Source: Candidatus Villigracilis vicinus (lineage in GTDB: Bacteria; Chloroflexota; Anaerolineae; Anaerolineales; Villigracilaceae). Taken from it: DNA of 64,000 bases. Location of the stretch: positions 248,001 through 312,000 of the forward strand of contig JADKIL010000002.1 in assembly GCA_016721315.1 (NCBI GenBank), given 5' to 3'. Positions 8,654 to 17,083 of the stretch are shown here, piece by piece. How positions within the stretch are numbered: the stretch's first letter is position 1; each line of letters begins with the position of its first letter. A program made the translations under genes and the position numbers. The notes under the pieces were generated by a model, which was given only the letters and a program-made list of their open reading frames with translations, was not told the DNA's origin and did no database searches.

Positions 8654-9058
8654 CTATTCCTGATTTCGCATAAAATCCGCAACTTCTCTAAACCTGGTTT
8701 TCAAATGCTCCACCACTGAGGGATGAAATCCACCTGCATCCAATGCATGACTCATGCACCATATCCACTGATCGCGCTCACGATCACCAATGGTGAAAGG
8801 TAAATGACGCATCCGCAGGCGGGGATGCCCGAATTTTTCCATATACAACGGGGGTCCACCTGACCAGCCAGAGAGGAACATAAACAACTTCTCGCGAGAC
8901 TGTTTCAAACTGGCAGCGTGCAAAGCGCGGATATCTTTGGCTTCAGGCGCAGAATCCATCAGATCATAAAAGCGATCTACAAGGGCGCGCACGCCCGTCT
9001 CGCCGCCGAGCAGTTCGTAGAGGGATTGACTTTGGGCAATGGGTAAATTTTCTGTCAT
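8654..9058 (-). CDS. Group II truncated haemoglobin
   Basis: The 134-residue protein matches trHbO/YjbI-type globins: SLYELLGGETGVRALVDRFYDLM, FLSGWSGGPPLYMEKFGHPRLRMRHLPFTIG, and DQWIWCMSHAL. The His in RMRH is the probable proximal haem ligand, and the Trp in DQWIW matches the conserved G8 Trp of group II. Such proteins bind O2 and NO and are linked to oxygen or nitrosative stress. The ATG is preceded at 6 nt by a TAAAAT box (9065-9070, minus strand) with no Shine-Dalgarno, which suggests a leaderless message. Confidence 0.93.
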   Translation of the reverse strand: MTENLPIAQSQSLYELLGGETGVRALVDRFYDLMDSAPEAKDIRALHAASLKQSREKLFMFLSGWSGGPPLYMEKFGHPRLRMRHLPFTIGDRERDQWIWCMSHALDAGGFHPSVVEHLKTRFREVADFMRNQE

Positions 9059-9136
9059 AGTAAAATTTTACCCCAAGGCACGACGCACTTCACACTCCTA
9101 CATGTATAATAGCCTTATCACCCCACAGGAGGCATG

Positions 9137-10336
9137 ATGAGCAAAGAAAATGAAGCTGTCATCCTGAGTGCTGCACGCACTCCGATCGGAAAATTTCAGG
9201 GCGCGTTAAGCAACATCCCTGCGCCAAAGTTGGGAGCTATTGCCGTCCAGGAAGCTGTCAAACGAGCGGGCATTGACGCAAGCGAAATCGAAGAAGTCTT
9301 CATGGGCAATGTTGTGCAGGCTGGCAATGGACAGGCACCAGCACGGCAGGCGGCGATCTTTGGCGGTGTACCTGCATCTGTCAGTGCGACTGCGATTAAT
9401 AAGGTCTGCGGTTCGGGCTTGAAAGCGGCGATGATGTCTGCCCAAGCCATTCGTGCGGGCGATGCGGAGCTTTTCATCGCCGGTGGATTTGAGTCGATGA
9501 GTCGCGCGCCGTATCTCGTCAGCGGGCGTATGGGTGAACTCAAATTCGGCAACACGCAAATGACCGATGCCCTGCTCAACGACGGCTTGTGGGATCCGTT
9601 CGAAAATTGGGGCATGGGCAACGCTGCAGAATTTATCGCGGATGAATATGAAGTGACCCGCGCCGCGATGGATGAATTCGCGCTTCGCTCTCACCTCAAA
9701 GCTGTAGAGGCTCAAGAGGCGGGACGTTTCAACGCTGAGATCGTTCCCGTCCAAATTCCGGGACGCAAAGGTGAAGTAACCACCGTGGCTCACGACGAAG
9801 GTCCACGTAAGGATACGTCGCTAGAGTCATTAGCCAAACTAAAACCCGTCTTCAAAGCGGACGGTAAAGTAACGGCAGGCAACGCCTCGTCCATGAACGA
9901 TGGCGCAGCAGCGACAGTGATCTCATCGCGTGCGTATGCCGAAAAGAAAGGCATTAAGCCAATTGCAAAAATTGTTGGTTATGCCCAAGCAGCGATGGAA
10001 CCGAAATACCTCTTTGCTGCTCCCGCTTATGCCATGCCAAAGTTATTGAAAAAAATCGGTTGGACGTTGAAAGATGTTGACCTCATTGAATTGAATGAAG
10101 CCTTCGCCGCGCAAGTCCTCGCGGACGGGTATGCTCTCGCCGACCAAGGCTGGGACTGGGACAAGGTTAACGTGAATGGCGGTGCGATCGCGCTCGGTCA
10201 CCCACTGGGAGCCAGCGGCGCACGTGTACTGACCACACTCATCTATGCCCTGCAAAACCGCGGATTGAAGCGAGGGATTGCGTCGTTGTGCCTCGGCGGC
10301 GGTGAAGCGGTGGCGATGGCGATTGAAGTAGAGTAA
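9137..10336 (+). CDS. Acetyl-CoA C-acetyltransferase (thiolase)
   Basis: About 399 residues of a thiolase II-type enzyme. The N-terminus reads VILSAARTPIGKFQGAL, the nucleophilic Cys is in NKVCGSGLKAAM near residue 87, the active-site His is in GGAIALGHPLGASGAR near 350, and the second catalytic Cys is in SLCLGGGEA near 380. The reaction is reversible condensation of two acetyl-CoA to acetoacetyl-CoA. AGGAGG at 9127-9132 fits the second ATG (9137) better than the one at 9134. TATAAT is at 9105-9110. The 3-hydroxyacyl-CoA dehydrogenase 0.8 kb downstream would take the next step. Confidence 0.95.
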   Translation: MSKENEAVILSAARTPIGKFQGALSNIPAPKLGAIAVQEAVKRAGIDASEIEEVFMGNVVQAGNGQAPARQAAIFGGVPASVSATAINKVCGSGLKAAMMSAQAIRAGDAELFIAGGFESMSRAPYLVSGRMGELKFGNTQMTDALLNDGLWDPFENWGMGNAAEFIADEYEVTRAAMDEFALRSHLKAVEAQEAGRFNAEIVPVQIPGRKGEVTTVAHDEGPRKDTSLESLAKLKPVFKADGKVTAGNASSMNDGAAATVISSRAYAEKKGIKPIAKIVGYAQAAMEPKYLFAAPAYAMPKLLKKIGWTLKDVDLIELNEAFAAQVLADGYALADQGWDWDKVNVNGGAIALGHPLGASGARVLTTLIYALQNRGLKRGIASLCLGGGEAVAMAIEVE

Positions 10337-10346
10337 ACGATATTTG

Positions 10347-10387
10347 ATACTCGATATTCGATGGATGAATATCGAGTATTGTTTTTA
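10347..10387 (+). terminator. Terminator of the thiolase gene
   Basis: A perfect 13-bp stem (10347-10359 with 10367-10379) has a 7-nt loop and is followed by TGTTTTTAT. It lies 10 bp after the thiolase stop. Confidence 0.8.
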
Positions 10388-10400
10388 TGATGGTGAAACT

Positions 10401-10528
10401 CGGTGGTTGAGTAGCCCTGAGCGGTCTTTGCGAAAGGCGTACCGAAACCACCACGAAAATGAAAACTTTATATTAATTGGTGGTTTCGATACGTGGCGCA
10501 AAGTTCACGCGCCACTACTCAACCACCG
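10401..10528. repeat. Intergenic inverted repeat with GGTGGTTGAGTAG ends
   Basis: The left part (10401-10452) begins CGGTGGTTGAGTAG and ends ACCGAAACCACC. The right part (10478-10528) begins TGGTGGTTTCGATACG and ends CTACTCAACCACCG. Each part is itself palindromic and the two are inverted copies of one another. The form is that of a dispersed REP-like element. It occupies most of the gap between the thiolase and dinB-like genes. Confidence 0.75.
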
Positions 10529-10545
10529 GAATAGGGAAAAATAAA

Positions 10546-11034
10546 ATGAATACCCAAGAACGCAATGAAAAGCTCGAACTATACGGACGTGGATACGACT
10601 TACTAAAAGCGGCGCTGGCTGAAGTTCCACAAGAGGCAATGCTCTTCAAGCCAGAGCCCAAAGAGTGGAGCGTTTATGAAGTTATCATCCACATTGCGGA
10701 CAGTGAAACGAACGCCGCCTTGCGCGCGCGGAAGTTGATCGTTGAGCCGGGCGGGAGCATTATGGGCTACAACCAACCGCTATGGGCGGAAGTATTGAAC
10801 TATCACGAACACAATCTGGAAGATGCACTCGAAGCGACACGCCTGGCGCGCAAAACCACCTATGAGTTATTGAAACGCATCCCGGAGATCGTCTTTGACA
10901 CCCATTGGATCAAACACCCTGAATATGAAGAGCCTTATACCTTTGATAAATGGTTCGATGTGTACTCCGCCCATATTCCCGGGCATGTTGAGCAGATCCA
11001 GAATAATATGATTGCTTGGAAAAATAAAAAATAA
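10546..11034 (+). CDS. DinB family protein
   Basis: The 162-residue helical protein fits the DinB/YfiT four-helix bundle. Segments are LELYGRGYDLLKAALAEVP, FKPEPKEWSVYEVIIHIADSE, and SAHIPGHVEQIQNNM. The His in IIHIADSE and the late HIPGHVEQ histidines match the metal-binding triad of the superfamily. Members include thiol transferases and many proteins of unknown role. I use the ATG at 10546. An upstream in-frame start lies inside the repeat and is not credible. It is related in fold to the protein at 43377. Confidence 0.85.
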   Translation: MNTQERNEKLELYGRGYDLLKAALAEVPQEAMLFKPEPKEWSVYEVIIHIADSETNAALRARKLIVEPGGSIMGYNQPLWAEVLNYHEHNLEDALEATRLARKTTYELLKRIPEIVFDTHWIKHPEYEEPYTFDKWFDVYSAHIPGHVEQIQNNMIAWKNKK

Positions 11035-11041
11035 CTCTTTT

Positions 11042-11140
11042 CCGTCATTGCGAGGAGCCGCACTTTGGCGACGAAGCAACCTCGCGCACCATTTATGAGA
11101 TTGCTTCGGGCAAAGAGCAAGAGCGCCCTCGCAATGACGA
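11042..11140. repeat. REP-like palindromic element, GTCATTGCGAGG family
   Basis: The element begins CCGTCATTGCGAGGAG and ends with the inverted CCTCGCAATGACG. An inner pair around GAAGCAACCTC and GAGATTGCTTC is also inverted. A second family member lies at 40568-40668. It fills the gap before the 3-hydroxyacyl-CoA dehydrogenase gene, whose Shine-Dalgarno follows directly. Confidence 0.8.
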
Positions 11141-11159
11141 GATCGAATCAGGAGACCAC

Positions 11160-12005
11160 ATGATTATCAAACATGTATTTGTCATCGGTGCAGGGACGAT
11201 GGGCAATGGTATTGCTCAAGTCGCGGCGACGTCGGGGTATCAGGTCACTTGCATGGACGTGCAGGCTGCGGCGTTGGAAAAAGCCAAAGCGACGATTGCC
11301 AAATCCACGGCGAAGCTGGCGGAGAAGGGCGTGCTCACAGCGGAGCAAAAGGCATCCGCAGACGGGATCAATTACACGTCTACGATGGAGGCGATGAAGG
11401 AGGCGGATTTCGTCATCGAAGCGGCGACTGAAAATCCGGAGTTGAAATTCAAGATATTCAAAGATATGGATGCGAACGCGCGCGAAGGCGTGATCTTGGC
11501 GAGCAATACGTCGTCGATTTCCATTACCAAGATCGCCGCCGCCACGAAGCGACCGGAGAAGGTCATTGGGATGCACTTCATGAACCCGGTGCCGCTGATG
11601 AAACTGGTCGAGGTCATTAAGGGACTCGCCACCGACGAAGCGACCTTGAGCACGACGCTGGAGTTGTGCAAGGTGATGGGCAAGGAAGCGTGGACGGCGA
11701 ATGACTCGCCGGGGTTTATCTCGAACCGCATCTTGTGCCCGATGATCAATGAAGCCGTGTTCGCGTTGCAGGAAAATGTCGGCACGCCTGAAGCGATCGA
11801 TGCAGTGATGAAGCTCGGCATGAATCACCCGATGGGTCCGCTCACGCTGGCGGACTTGATCGGCTTGGACGTGGTGCTGTTCGTGATGGAAGTGTTGCAG
11901 AGAGATTTGGGTGAAGATAAATATCGCCCCGCGCCGTTGTTGCGCAAGATGGTGGATGCGGGGTATTTGGGAAGAAAGACGGGGCGTGGGTTTTATACAT
12001 ATTAA
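11160..12005 (+). CDS. hbd: 3-hydroxybutyryl-CoA dehydrogenase
   Basis: The 281-residue protein has the Rossmann motif GAGTMGNGIAQVAA at the N-terminus, the catalytic-domain signature HFMNPVPLMKLVEVI near residue 140, and the C-terminal 3HCDH domain (NDSPGFISNRILCPMINEAV, MNHPMGPLTLADLIGLD, GYLGRKTGRGFYTY). It oxidises or reduces 3-hydroxyacyl-CoA with NAD(P)H. With the thiolase upstream it makes an acetyl-CoA to 3-hydroxybutyryl-CoA pair. Fermentation, fatty-acid oxidation and storage polymer routes cannot be told apart from this window. CAGGAG precedes the ATG. A long antisense frame exists here but is a shadow. Confidence 0.94.
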   Translation: MIIKHVFVIGAGTMGNGIAQVAATSGYQVTCMDVQAAALEKAKATIAKSTAKLAEKGVLTAEQKASADGINYTSTMEAMKEADFVIEAATENPELKFKIFKDMDANAREGVILASNTSSISITKIAAATKRPEKVIGMHFMNPVPLMKLVEVIKGLATDEATLSTTLELCKVMGKEAWTANDSPGFISNRILCPMINEAVFALQENVGTPEAIDAVMKLGMNHPMGPLTLADLIGLDVVLFVMEVLQRDLGEDKYRPAPLLRKMVDAGYLGRKTGRGFYTY

Positions 12006-12012
12006 AAATTCC

Positions 12013-12096
12013 ATGTCACCCTGAGGGAGCGGCTTTTCGCGACCGAAGGGTCTCTTACGATGGGCGTAGAGATCCTTCGCTTCGCTCAGGATGACA
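12013..12096. repeat. REP-like palindromic element, TGTCACCCTGAGGG family
   Basis: It begins ATGTCACCCTGAGGGAGC and ends CGCTCAGGATGACAT, with inner inverted GACCGAAGGGTCTC and GAGATCCTTCGC. A second copy lies at 16962-17073. It fills the 98-bp gap between hbd and the DUF2891 gene. Confidence 0.8.
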
Positions 12097-12103
12097 TCAC
12101 TAA

Positions 12104-13141
12104 ATGACAACATCTCAACCCCAAAAAGCCGCACTCGAACAAGTCGCATCCACTTACGCGGATTCGATCATCCATTCCATACAACAAGAATACCCGAATC
12201 AGATGCAGCACATGATGATAGGACCGGACGACCGCCCCACTCCGCGTGAGGCGCACCCGGCGTTTTATGGTTGTTTCGATTGGCATTCAAGCGTGGAGTT
12301 GCATTGGGTGTTGATCCGTCTGTTGCGACTGGTGCCGCATGCCTTTGACACGACCGAAACGCTGAAGGTGTTGAACGCGCATCTCACGCCTGAAAACTTA
12401 GCACAAGAGACAGCGTACCTGCGTTCCCGTCCGCGCTTCGAGCGACCGTATGGCTGGGGCTGGGCGTTGACCTTCGTCCACGAGCTGACGGTTTGGGAGG
12501 ATGAAACAGCTCAAAGGTGGTTGGAGGCGGCGCGTCCGCTGGCGGATGTGATCACGGATGGATTCCTGGCATGGCTGCCGAAGGCGACGTATCCGATCCG
12601 CATGGGGATGCACAGCAATAGCGCGTTTGGGTTGGCGCGTTCGGTGCCGTGGGCGCGATATCTGGCAACGCAAGGTGACTCGCGTTTGCTGACCGCTATC
12701 ACGAAGGCGGCGATCCAATGGTACGGCGCGGACAAAGATTACCCCGCCCATTACGAGCCCAGCGGCACGGACTTCCTCTCGCCTGCGCTGACCGAAATTG
12801 ACTTGATGAGTCTCGTCCTCGAACGCGAAGAATTTTTCACGTGGTTGGATGCGTTCCTGCCGCGACTTGCATTCGGCGAACCCAAGTCACTCTTTGAACC
12901 GGCGTTCGTCTCGGATGCATCGGACGGGCAACTCGCGCACCTGCATGGACTGAACGTGTATCGCGCCTTTGTGTGGAAGCATTTGAAAGACATCCTGCCC
13001 GCGGACGATGTGCGCCGTCCGCACCTTGAGGCGGGAAGTGACGTGCATGCCAAAGCCAGCATGGGTGCGGTGACCGGCTCCGATTACATGGTGGAGCACT
13101 GGCTGGCATGTTATGCAATATTGTATTTGAGCGGAGGGTAA
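12104..13141 (+). CDS. DUF2891 family protein
   Basis: The 345-residue soluble protein matches DUF2891. Characteristic stretches are REAHPAFYGCFDWHSSVELHWVLIRLLRL near residue 46, RFERPYGWGWALTFVHEL near 110, MGMHSNSAFGLARSVPWAR near 167 and HYEPSGTDFLSPALTE near 205. The many conserved His, Trp and Glu residues suggest an alpha/alpha-barrel enzyme acting on a sugar or related substrate, but no member has an established function that I can cite. The ATG lies just beyond the repeat that separates it from hbd. A GNAT gene follows after 6 bp, so the two are probably cotranscribed. Confidence 0.85.
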   Translation: MTTSQPQKAALEQVASTYADSIIHSIQQEYPNQMQHMMIGPDDRPTPREAHPAFYGCFDWHSSVELHWVLIRLLRLVPHAFDTTETLKVLNAHLTPENLAQETAYLRSRPRFERPYGWGWALTFVHELTVWEDETAQRWLEAARPLADVITDGFLAWLPKATYPIRMGMHSNSAFGLARSVPWARYLATQGDSRLLTAITKAAIQWYGADKDYPAHYEPSGTDFLSPALTEIDLMSLVLEREEFFTWLDAFLPRLAFGEPKSLFEPAFVSDASDGQLAHLHGLNVYRAFVWKHLKDILPADDVRRPHLEAGSDVHAKASMGAVTGSDYMVEHWLACYAILYLSGG

Positions 13142-13147
13142 AACATT

Positions 13148-13750
13148 ATGAACATAAACTTTCGCCCTGCCACGCCAGAAGATGTCCATGCCGCGGTGCC
13201 GTTGATCTATAGTTCGGGTCCCGCCGCGTTTGATTTTATTTTCAGCCCCAAGCCCAAACAGGCGTTGGACTTTTTGCATTACACCTTTAGCGATGGCAAT
13301 GGCGAGTTCGGCTATAAATATCACGTCGTCGGCGAAGTGGATGGAAAGGTCGTTGCAGTGGGAACGGCGTTCGACGGCGAGGCGACCTTGAAATATTTTC
13401 TCGCCATGGGCAGGCAGATCGTCTCGTTCTATGGGCTGGCGGCGTTCACTGTCATCCCGCGCGGGCTGCAAGTGGAGAGCATCATCCAACCGCCGAAAGG
13501 ACGTCTGCATTACATCGCGCATCTCGGCGTCGACCCGTCCATGCAGGGCAAGGGCATCGGCTCAAAACTTGTGGAGCATCTCATGGAGCAGGGACGCAAC
13601 GCAGGCAAGACTCAAACTGCGTTGGATGTCTCGGTGCTCAATCCGCGCGCGCAGGCTTTATATGAACGGCTGGGCTTCAAGCAAACGGGTCAGCGCATAT
13701 CAACGTTGGTGGGTGTGCCATCACACAATCGTTTGGAGCAGGCGTTGTAA
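13148..13750 (+). CDS. GNAT family N-acetyltransferase
   Basis: The 200-residue protein carries the GNAT acetyl-CoA binding motif A, LHYIAHLGVDPSMQGKGIGSKLVEHLM near residues 118-144, and the terminal NPRAQALYERLGFKQTG. The N-terminal half (FRPATPEDVHAAVPLIYSSGP) is the usual variable substrate-binding part. The acceptor is unknown. It sits 6 bp after the DUF2891 gene and abuts the convergent glutaminase gene with no bases between the stop codons. Confidence 0.88.
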   Translation: MNINFRPATPEDVHAAVPLIYSSGPAAFDFIFSPKPKQALDFLHYTFSDGNGEFGYKYHVVGEVDGKVVAVGTAFDGEATLKYFLAMGRQIVSFYGLAAFTVIPRGLQVESIIQPPKGRLHYIAHLGVDPSMQGKGIGSKLVEHLMEQGRNAGKTQTALDVSVLNPRAQALYERLGFKQTGQRISTLVGVPSHNRLEQAL

Positions 13751-14671
13751 CTAAAAGATCGAAACCCCGGTCTTCGTTGTGAACAGTTCCAACGCTTTCA
13801 TTCCGATCAAAGATGTGCCGCGACTGTTCAACTCCGGCGACCAGACGCAAATTGACAACTGATTCGGGATGATGGCAACGATGCCGCCTCCAACTCCGCT
13901 CTTGCCGGGCAGCCCTACCGTGAATGCAAACTCTCCCGAATCATCGTACAGCCCGCAGACTTGCATCAACGCATTAACACGCTTTGCCTGACTCGGCGTT
14001 AAGATACGCGTGTGATCCCATGGGTTCACACCTTGATTCGCCAGGAACAGGAACGCCCGTGCCAGGTCGTGACAGTTCATCATCAACGCGCATTGATGAA
14101 AATAAATATTCAACACCTCATCTACATCATTCTCAATGTTCCCAAAGCTCTTCATCAGGTTGATCAAAGCAGCGTTGCGAAACCCGGTCTGGCGTTCTGA
14201 GGAAGCGACCGACTCATCAAAGTTGACACCAGGGTTATTGGAAAGTTCGCGTACAAAATTGCGAATATTCAACAACGGGTCGCTGGCAAGCGACACCAAA
14301 TGATCTGTGCAAACTAATGCGCCTGCATTGATGAACGGATTTCGCGGAATTCCATTCTCCGTTTCCAACTGCACCAGAGAATTGAAGGCATTGCCGGAAG
14401 GTTCGCGCCCCACCCGCGACCATAATGCCTCACCCACCCTGCCGAACACCATCGTCAACGTAAAGACCTTTGAAATACTCTGAATTGAAAAAGGCGTATT
14501 GGCGTCCCCCACCTGATACGCCTCTCCACTCAATGTTTGGATGGCAATGCCATACTGAGCCGGGTTCACTTCTGCCAGAGCTGGAATATAACTGGCAACT
14601 TTCCCTTGCCCGAGTAGTGGAAGGGTCTCTTCGTAAATCTCATCTAATATCCGCTGAAAATTTGTGTTCAC
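13751..14671 (-). CDS. glsA: Glutaminase A
   Basis: The 306-residue protein is a beta-lactamase-fold glutaminase. It has IPALAEVNPAQYGIAIQTLSG, the Ser-x-x-Lys catalytic pair in FSIQSISKVFTL near residue 63, EPSGNAFNSLVQLE, PRNPFINAGAL, and the C-terminal GLPGKSGVGGGIVAI. It hydrolyses glutamine to glutamate and ammonia. Length and all core motifs are normal. Its 3' end directly meets the GNAT gene. Confidence 0.95.
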   Translation of the reverse strand: MNTNFQRILDEIYEETLPLLGQGKVASYIPALAEVNPAQYGIAIQTLSGEAYQVGDANTPFSIQSISKVFTLTMVFGRVGEALWSRVGREPSGNAFNSLVQLETENGIPRNPFINAGALVCTDHLVSLASDPLLNIRNFVRELSNNPGVNFDESVASSERQTGFRNAALINLMKSFGNIENDVDEVLNIYFHQCALMMNCHDLARAFLFLANQGVNPWDHTRILTPSQAKRVNALMQVCGLYDDSGEFAFTVGLPGKSGVGGGIVAIIPNQLSICVWSPELNSRGTSLIGMKALELFTTKTGVSIF

Positions 14672-14781
14672 AATAGCAACTCCATGAATGTAATTTTATC
14701 AAGGCTCCACATCCAAGCCGCATTTATGGCAAAAATAGGGGTATGTCATGTACTTGTAAGCAATTGACCCGCCAAAAGCGA

Positions 14782-14810
14782 TTGCCATTCCTTTCATTTT
14801 GCCGTATCAT
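14782..14810 (+). promoter_or_regulatory. Promoter of the LysM gene
   Basis: TTGCCA at 14782-14787 and TATCAT at 14805-14810 are separated by exactly 17 bp. The start codon at 14854 follows at a normal leader distance with a strong TTAGGAGG. Confidence 0.65.
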
Positions 14811-14853
14811 AGGCTTATACGAAATAAAAGTTCCCCTAATTTAGGAGGCAGAC

Positions 14854-15835
14854 GTGTTCAATCGAACATTTTTTAGAGCAACCATTTTCATCCTGTTCAT
14901 CCTGTCCGTGATGGCTATACCATTTCAGGTGCAGGCAGGAGGCTCTTGCGGGGGTCCCTACACCGTTGAAAAAGGAGATACTGTGGCTGAGTTGGCGGCG
15001 ATGTGCGGCACCACCACCACAGCGATCTTTGTTGCCAACCCCGGGCTGGTTGAGCCGCTGAACCCAGGTCAGGTCATTATCATCCCTGGTGCGAATTTTG
15101 GCACAGCCACCAACACAGCAGTCACGAGTACCGTCACTGTTACCAGCACAGTGGGAACAACCACACCTGTTACAGCGACTCCCACCAAAACTGCAACACC
15201 ACCTTTCACTCCGACCCCCACTCTTGTCACTCCTGTTGCGGGTGTGGTCAATAATTACTATACGTACAATTATTACAATTACTATAACTCTCTCCCCTCC
15301 AGTGTATATATTAACGCCAGCTCCTACACGGTTCAAGCTGGCGATACAATTGAAAGCATTGCCTACAGTTTTGGGCTTACCATTCAGGATCTATTAGCAG
15401 CAAACCCCGGTTTGTCCAATTTCAATTCGTTATATGTTGGGCAGGTGCTTAATATCCCTTCCTACTATCTTTCCAGCCCTTCTTCAGCCACTGCAGCAGC
15501 TGTCATCACCGCAAAACACTACTGTCGTTTCAACGAAGCAGCCAACCAAACATAATTACAACTCCGAAATTCCAAAAAATGCCGCGTATGCATCCATCAA
15601 CCTTGTGAACAAATCCGAGGCGGATGTTTACATTTCCCTGCGGTCCAATCGCGCGGATGGAACGGTCGCCATCAATGAATTCCCGGTCAAGCGGCGAGAT
15701 CAGGTGGAGATCCCTGTAGGTTGGATCGACTACATTGCATATGTCGGCGGCACAAAGTACACTGGCGGCTTCCAACTCAACGAAGGGACGCTGCACACCA
15801 TCACCTTCAACAGGACCAAAGTAGTCGTAGACTAA
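14854..15835 (+). pseudogene. Exported LysM-domain protein with a frameshift
   Basis: A GTG start follows TTAGGAGG. A signal peptide ends near QVQAGG. LysM domain 1 (PYTVEKGDTVAELAAMCGTT) covers about residues 38-80. A Thr/Val/Pro-rich linker and a Tyr/Asn-rich patch follow. LysM 2 (YTVQAGDTIESIAYSFGLT) spans about 157-203. LysM domains bind peptidoglycan or chitin-like glycans. The frame then stops at 15555, but frame +2 continues without interruption to 15835 as a beta-rich tail (YASINLVNKSEADVYISLRS to TFNRTKVVVD). Removing one A from the AAAA run at 15513-15516 joins the frames into a protein of about 326 residues. The tail fold is unknown. A sequencing error is as likely as a true mutation. 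Confidence 0.75.
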
Positions 15836-15850
15836 CAAAGATAGCTGATC

Positions 15851-15894
15851 AAATGACCCGCCCGGTGTTCTGATACACTTGACGGGTCATTTTT
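15851..15894 (+). terminator. Terminator of the LysM gene
   Basis: The inverted pair AAATGACCCG and CGGGTCATTT is followed by TTTTG, 15 bp after the LysM stop codon. Confidence 0.7.
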
Positions 15895-15911
15895 GATTCC
15901 AAGGAGAATGT

Positions 15912-16973
15912 ATGTCAAACCACCCCATTCCCATTATTGAAGCACGCGGAACCTACCGCGAAGTCGGCAAACAGATCGGTGAACAATGCAAACCGCAGAT
16001 CGCAAGGATGATGAGTCAACTTCACGAAAGTTTGCCGCCGGGGAAAACATGGGACATGCTCGTGAATGAAAGCCGCATCTTCCAAACTCACAGCCGTGCG
16101 GTCTACCCGCAATACATGGATGAACTCGAAGGCATTGCCGAAGGCGCAAATGTCCCATTCGATGAACTTTTCATTTCAATGCTGGAAGAACTGTGGGAGA
16201 CTCCGCCCTACGGCAAAGGCTGCACCGACATGGCAGCCCGCGGGCGCGCCACGCTCGATGGCTCAACTCTCGTGGCACACACCAATGACCTTTCCGCTAA
16301 AACCGAAGAAGACCTCGTCATTCTCAAAATTCAAGCGGGCGACGAGCCGGAATTCATCGGCGTTTCAGCAGGTGGCGTGGGAATCAGTGCAGGCTATAAT
16401 GCCGCAAAGATCAGCCTCACTGGCAATCAACTCAACAGCAATGACGTCCGCCACGGTGTGCCGCGGCTTTTGGTCGTGCGCGCCATTCTTGGGGCAAAGC
16501 ATTTGAGCGAAGCAATGGATGCCTGTCTGCTCAAGGAACGCGCCTCCAGCTATAACAACATCATCGCAGACGGAACCGGCGAAGTCTACTCGATGGAAGG
16601 CAGCGCCACCGACCTCGAAGCGCTCTACATCGAAAAGGATGTGATGGCGCACGCGAATCACTACACCCATCCTGCCATGCGCCGCTTCGAACTGGACCGG
16701 AGCACGATCGCCAACTCGATCATTCGCCACAACCGAGCCGAGTACTTGCTCAAAGAGAACTACGGCAAATTGACTCCCGACCTGTTCAAGCAACTGCTCG
16801 CCGACCATGGCGGGTATCCCACCTCGATTTGTAAGCATGGATTCAATAGTGTGACCGTTTTCAGCATCATCGTCCAAGTGGAGACACTCACCGCATGGAT
16901 CGGGCGCGGGCATCCCTGCGAGACAGTTTATACGGAATATAAGTTGGAACCTTATCAAGCCATGTCACTCTGA
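15912..16973 (+). CDS. C45-type peptidase / acyl-CoA:6-APA acyltransferase-like protein
   Basis: The 353-residue protein belongs to the Ntn-hydrolase family C45. The likely catalytic Cys is in GKGCTDMAARG near residue 102, followed by TLVAHTNDL. The usual C45 downstream pattern follows (GNQLNSNDVRHGVPRLLVVRAIL; YNNIIADGTGEVYSMEGSATD). Family members cleave or transfer amide-linked acyl groups, and some self-process before the Cys. AAGGAG precedes the ATG. The last four residues and the stop codon lie inside a REP-like repeat, so the repeat has replaced the original C-terminus. It begins a series of amide-bond hydrolases. Confidence 0.87.
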   Translation: MSNHPIPIIEARGTYREVGKQIGEQCKPQIARMMSQLHESLPPGKTWDMLVNESRIFQTHSRAVYPQYMDELEGIAEGANVPFDELFISMLEELWETPPYGKGCTDMAARGRATLDGSTLVAHTNDLSAKTEEDLVILKIQAGDEPEFIGVSAGGVGISAGYNAAKISLTGNQLNSNDVRHGVPRLLVVRAILGAKHLSEAMDACLLKERASSYNNIIADGTGEVYSMEGSATDLEALYIEKDVMAHANHYTHPAMRRFELDRSTIANSIIRHNRAEYLLKENYGKLTPDLFKQLLADHGGYPTSICKHGFNSVTVFSIIVQVETLTAWIGRGHPCETVYTEYKLEPYQAMSL

Positions 16974-17073
16974 GGGAGCGTGCTCTTCGCGACCGAAGAG
17001 TCTCTACAAAGATGAGCAAGACTCCAAAGCAATGGTAGAGATTCTTCGCCGCTATCGCGGCTCAGAATGACAT
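16962..17073. repeat. REP-like palindromic element overlapping a gene end
   Basis: It begins ATGTCACTCTGAGGGAGCG and ends GCTCAGAATGACAT, and is related to the element at 12013-12096. The TGA at 16971-16973 inside its left arm is the stop codon of the C45 gene. It fills the gap up to the next gene. Confidence 0.8.
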
Positions 17074-17083
17074 AAGAGAAACC

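Noticed and set aside
9206..9793. A 195-codon frame antisense to the thiolase gene
   Set aside because: Shadow of the thiolase frame; no start signals and no recognisable protein.
11148..12149. A 333-codon open frame antisense to the 3-hydroxyacyl-CoA dehydrogenase gene
   Set aside because: Rich in Arg and His with no family resemblance, and it exactly shadows a well-supported gene. It also runs into a repeat.
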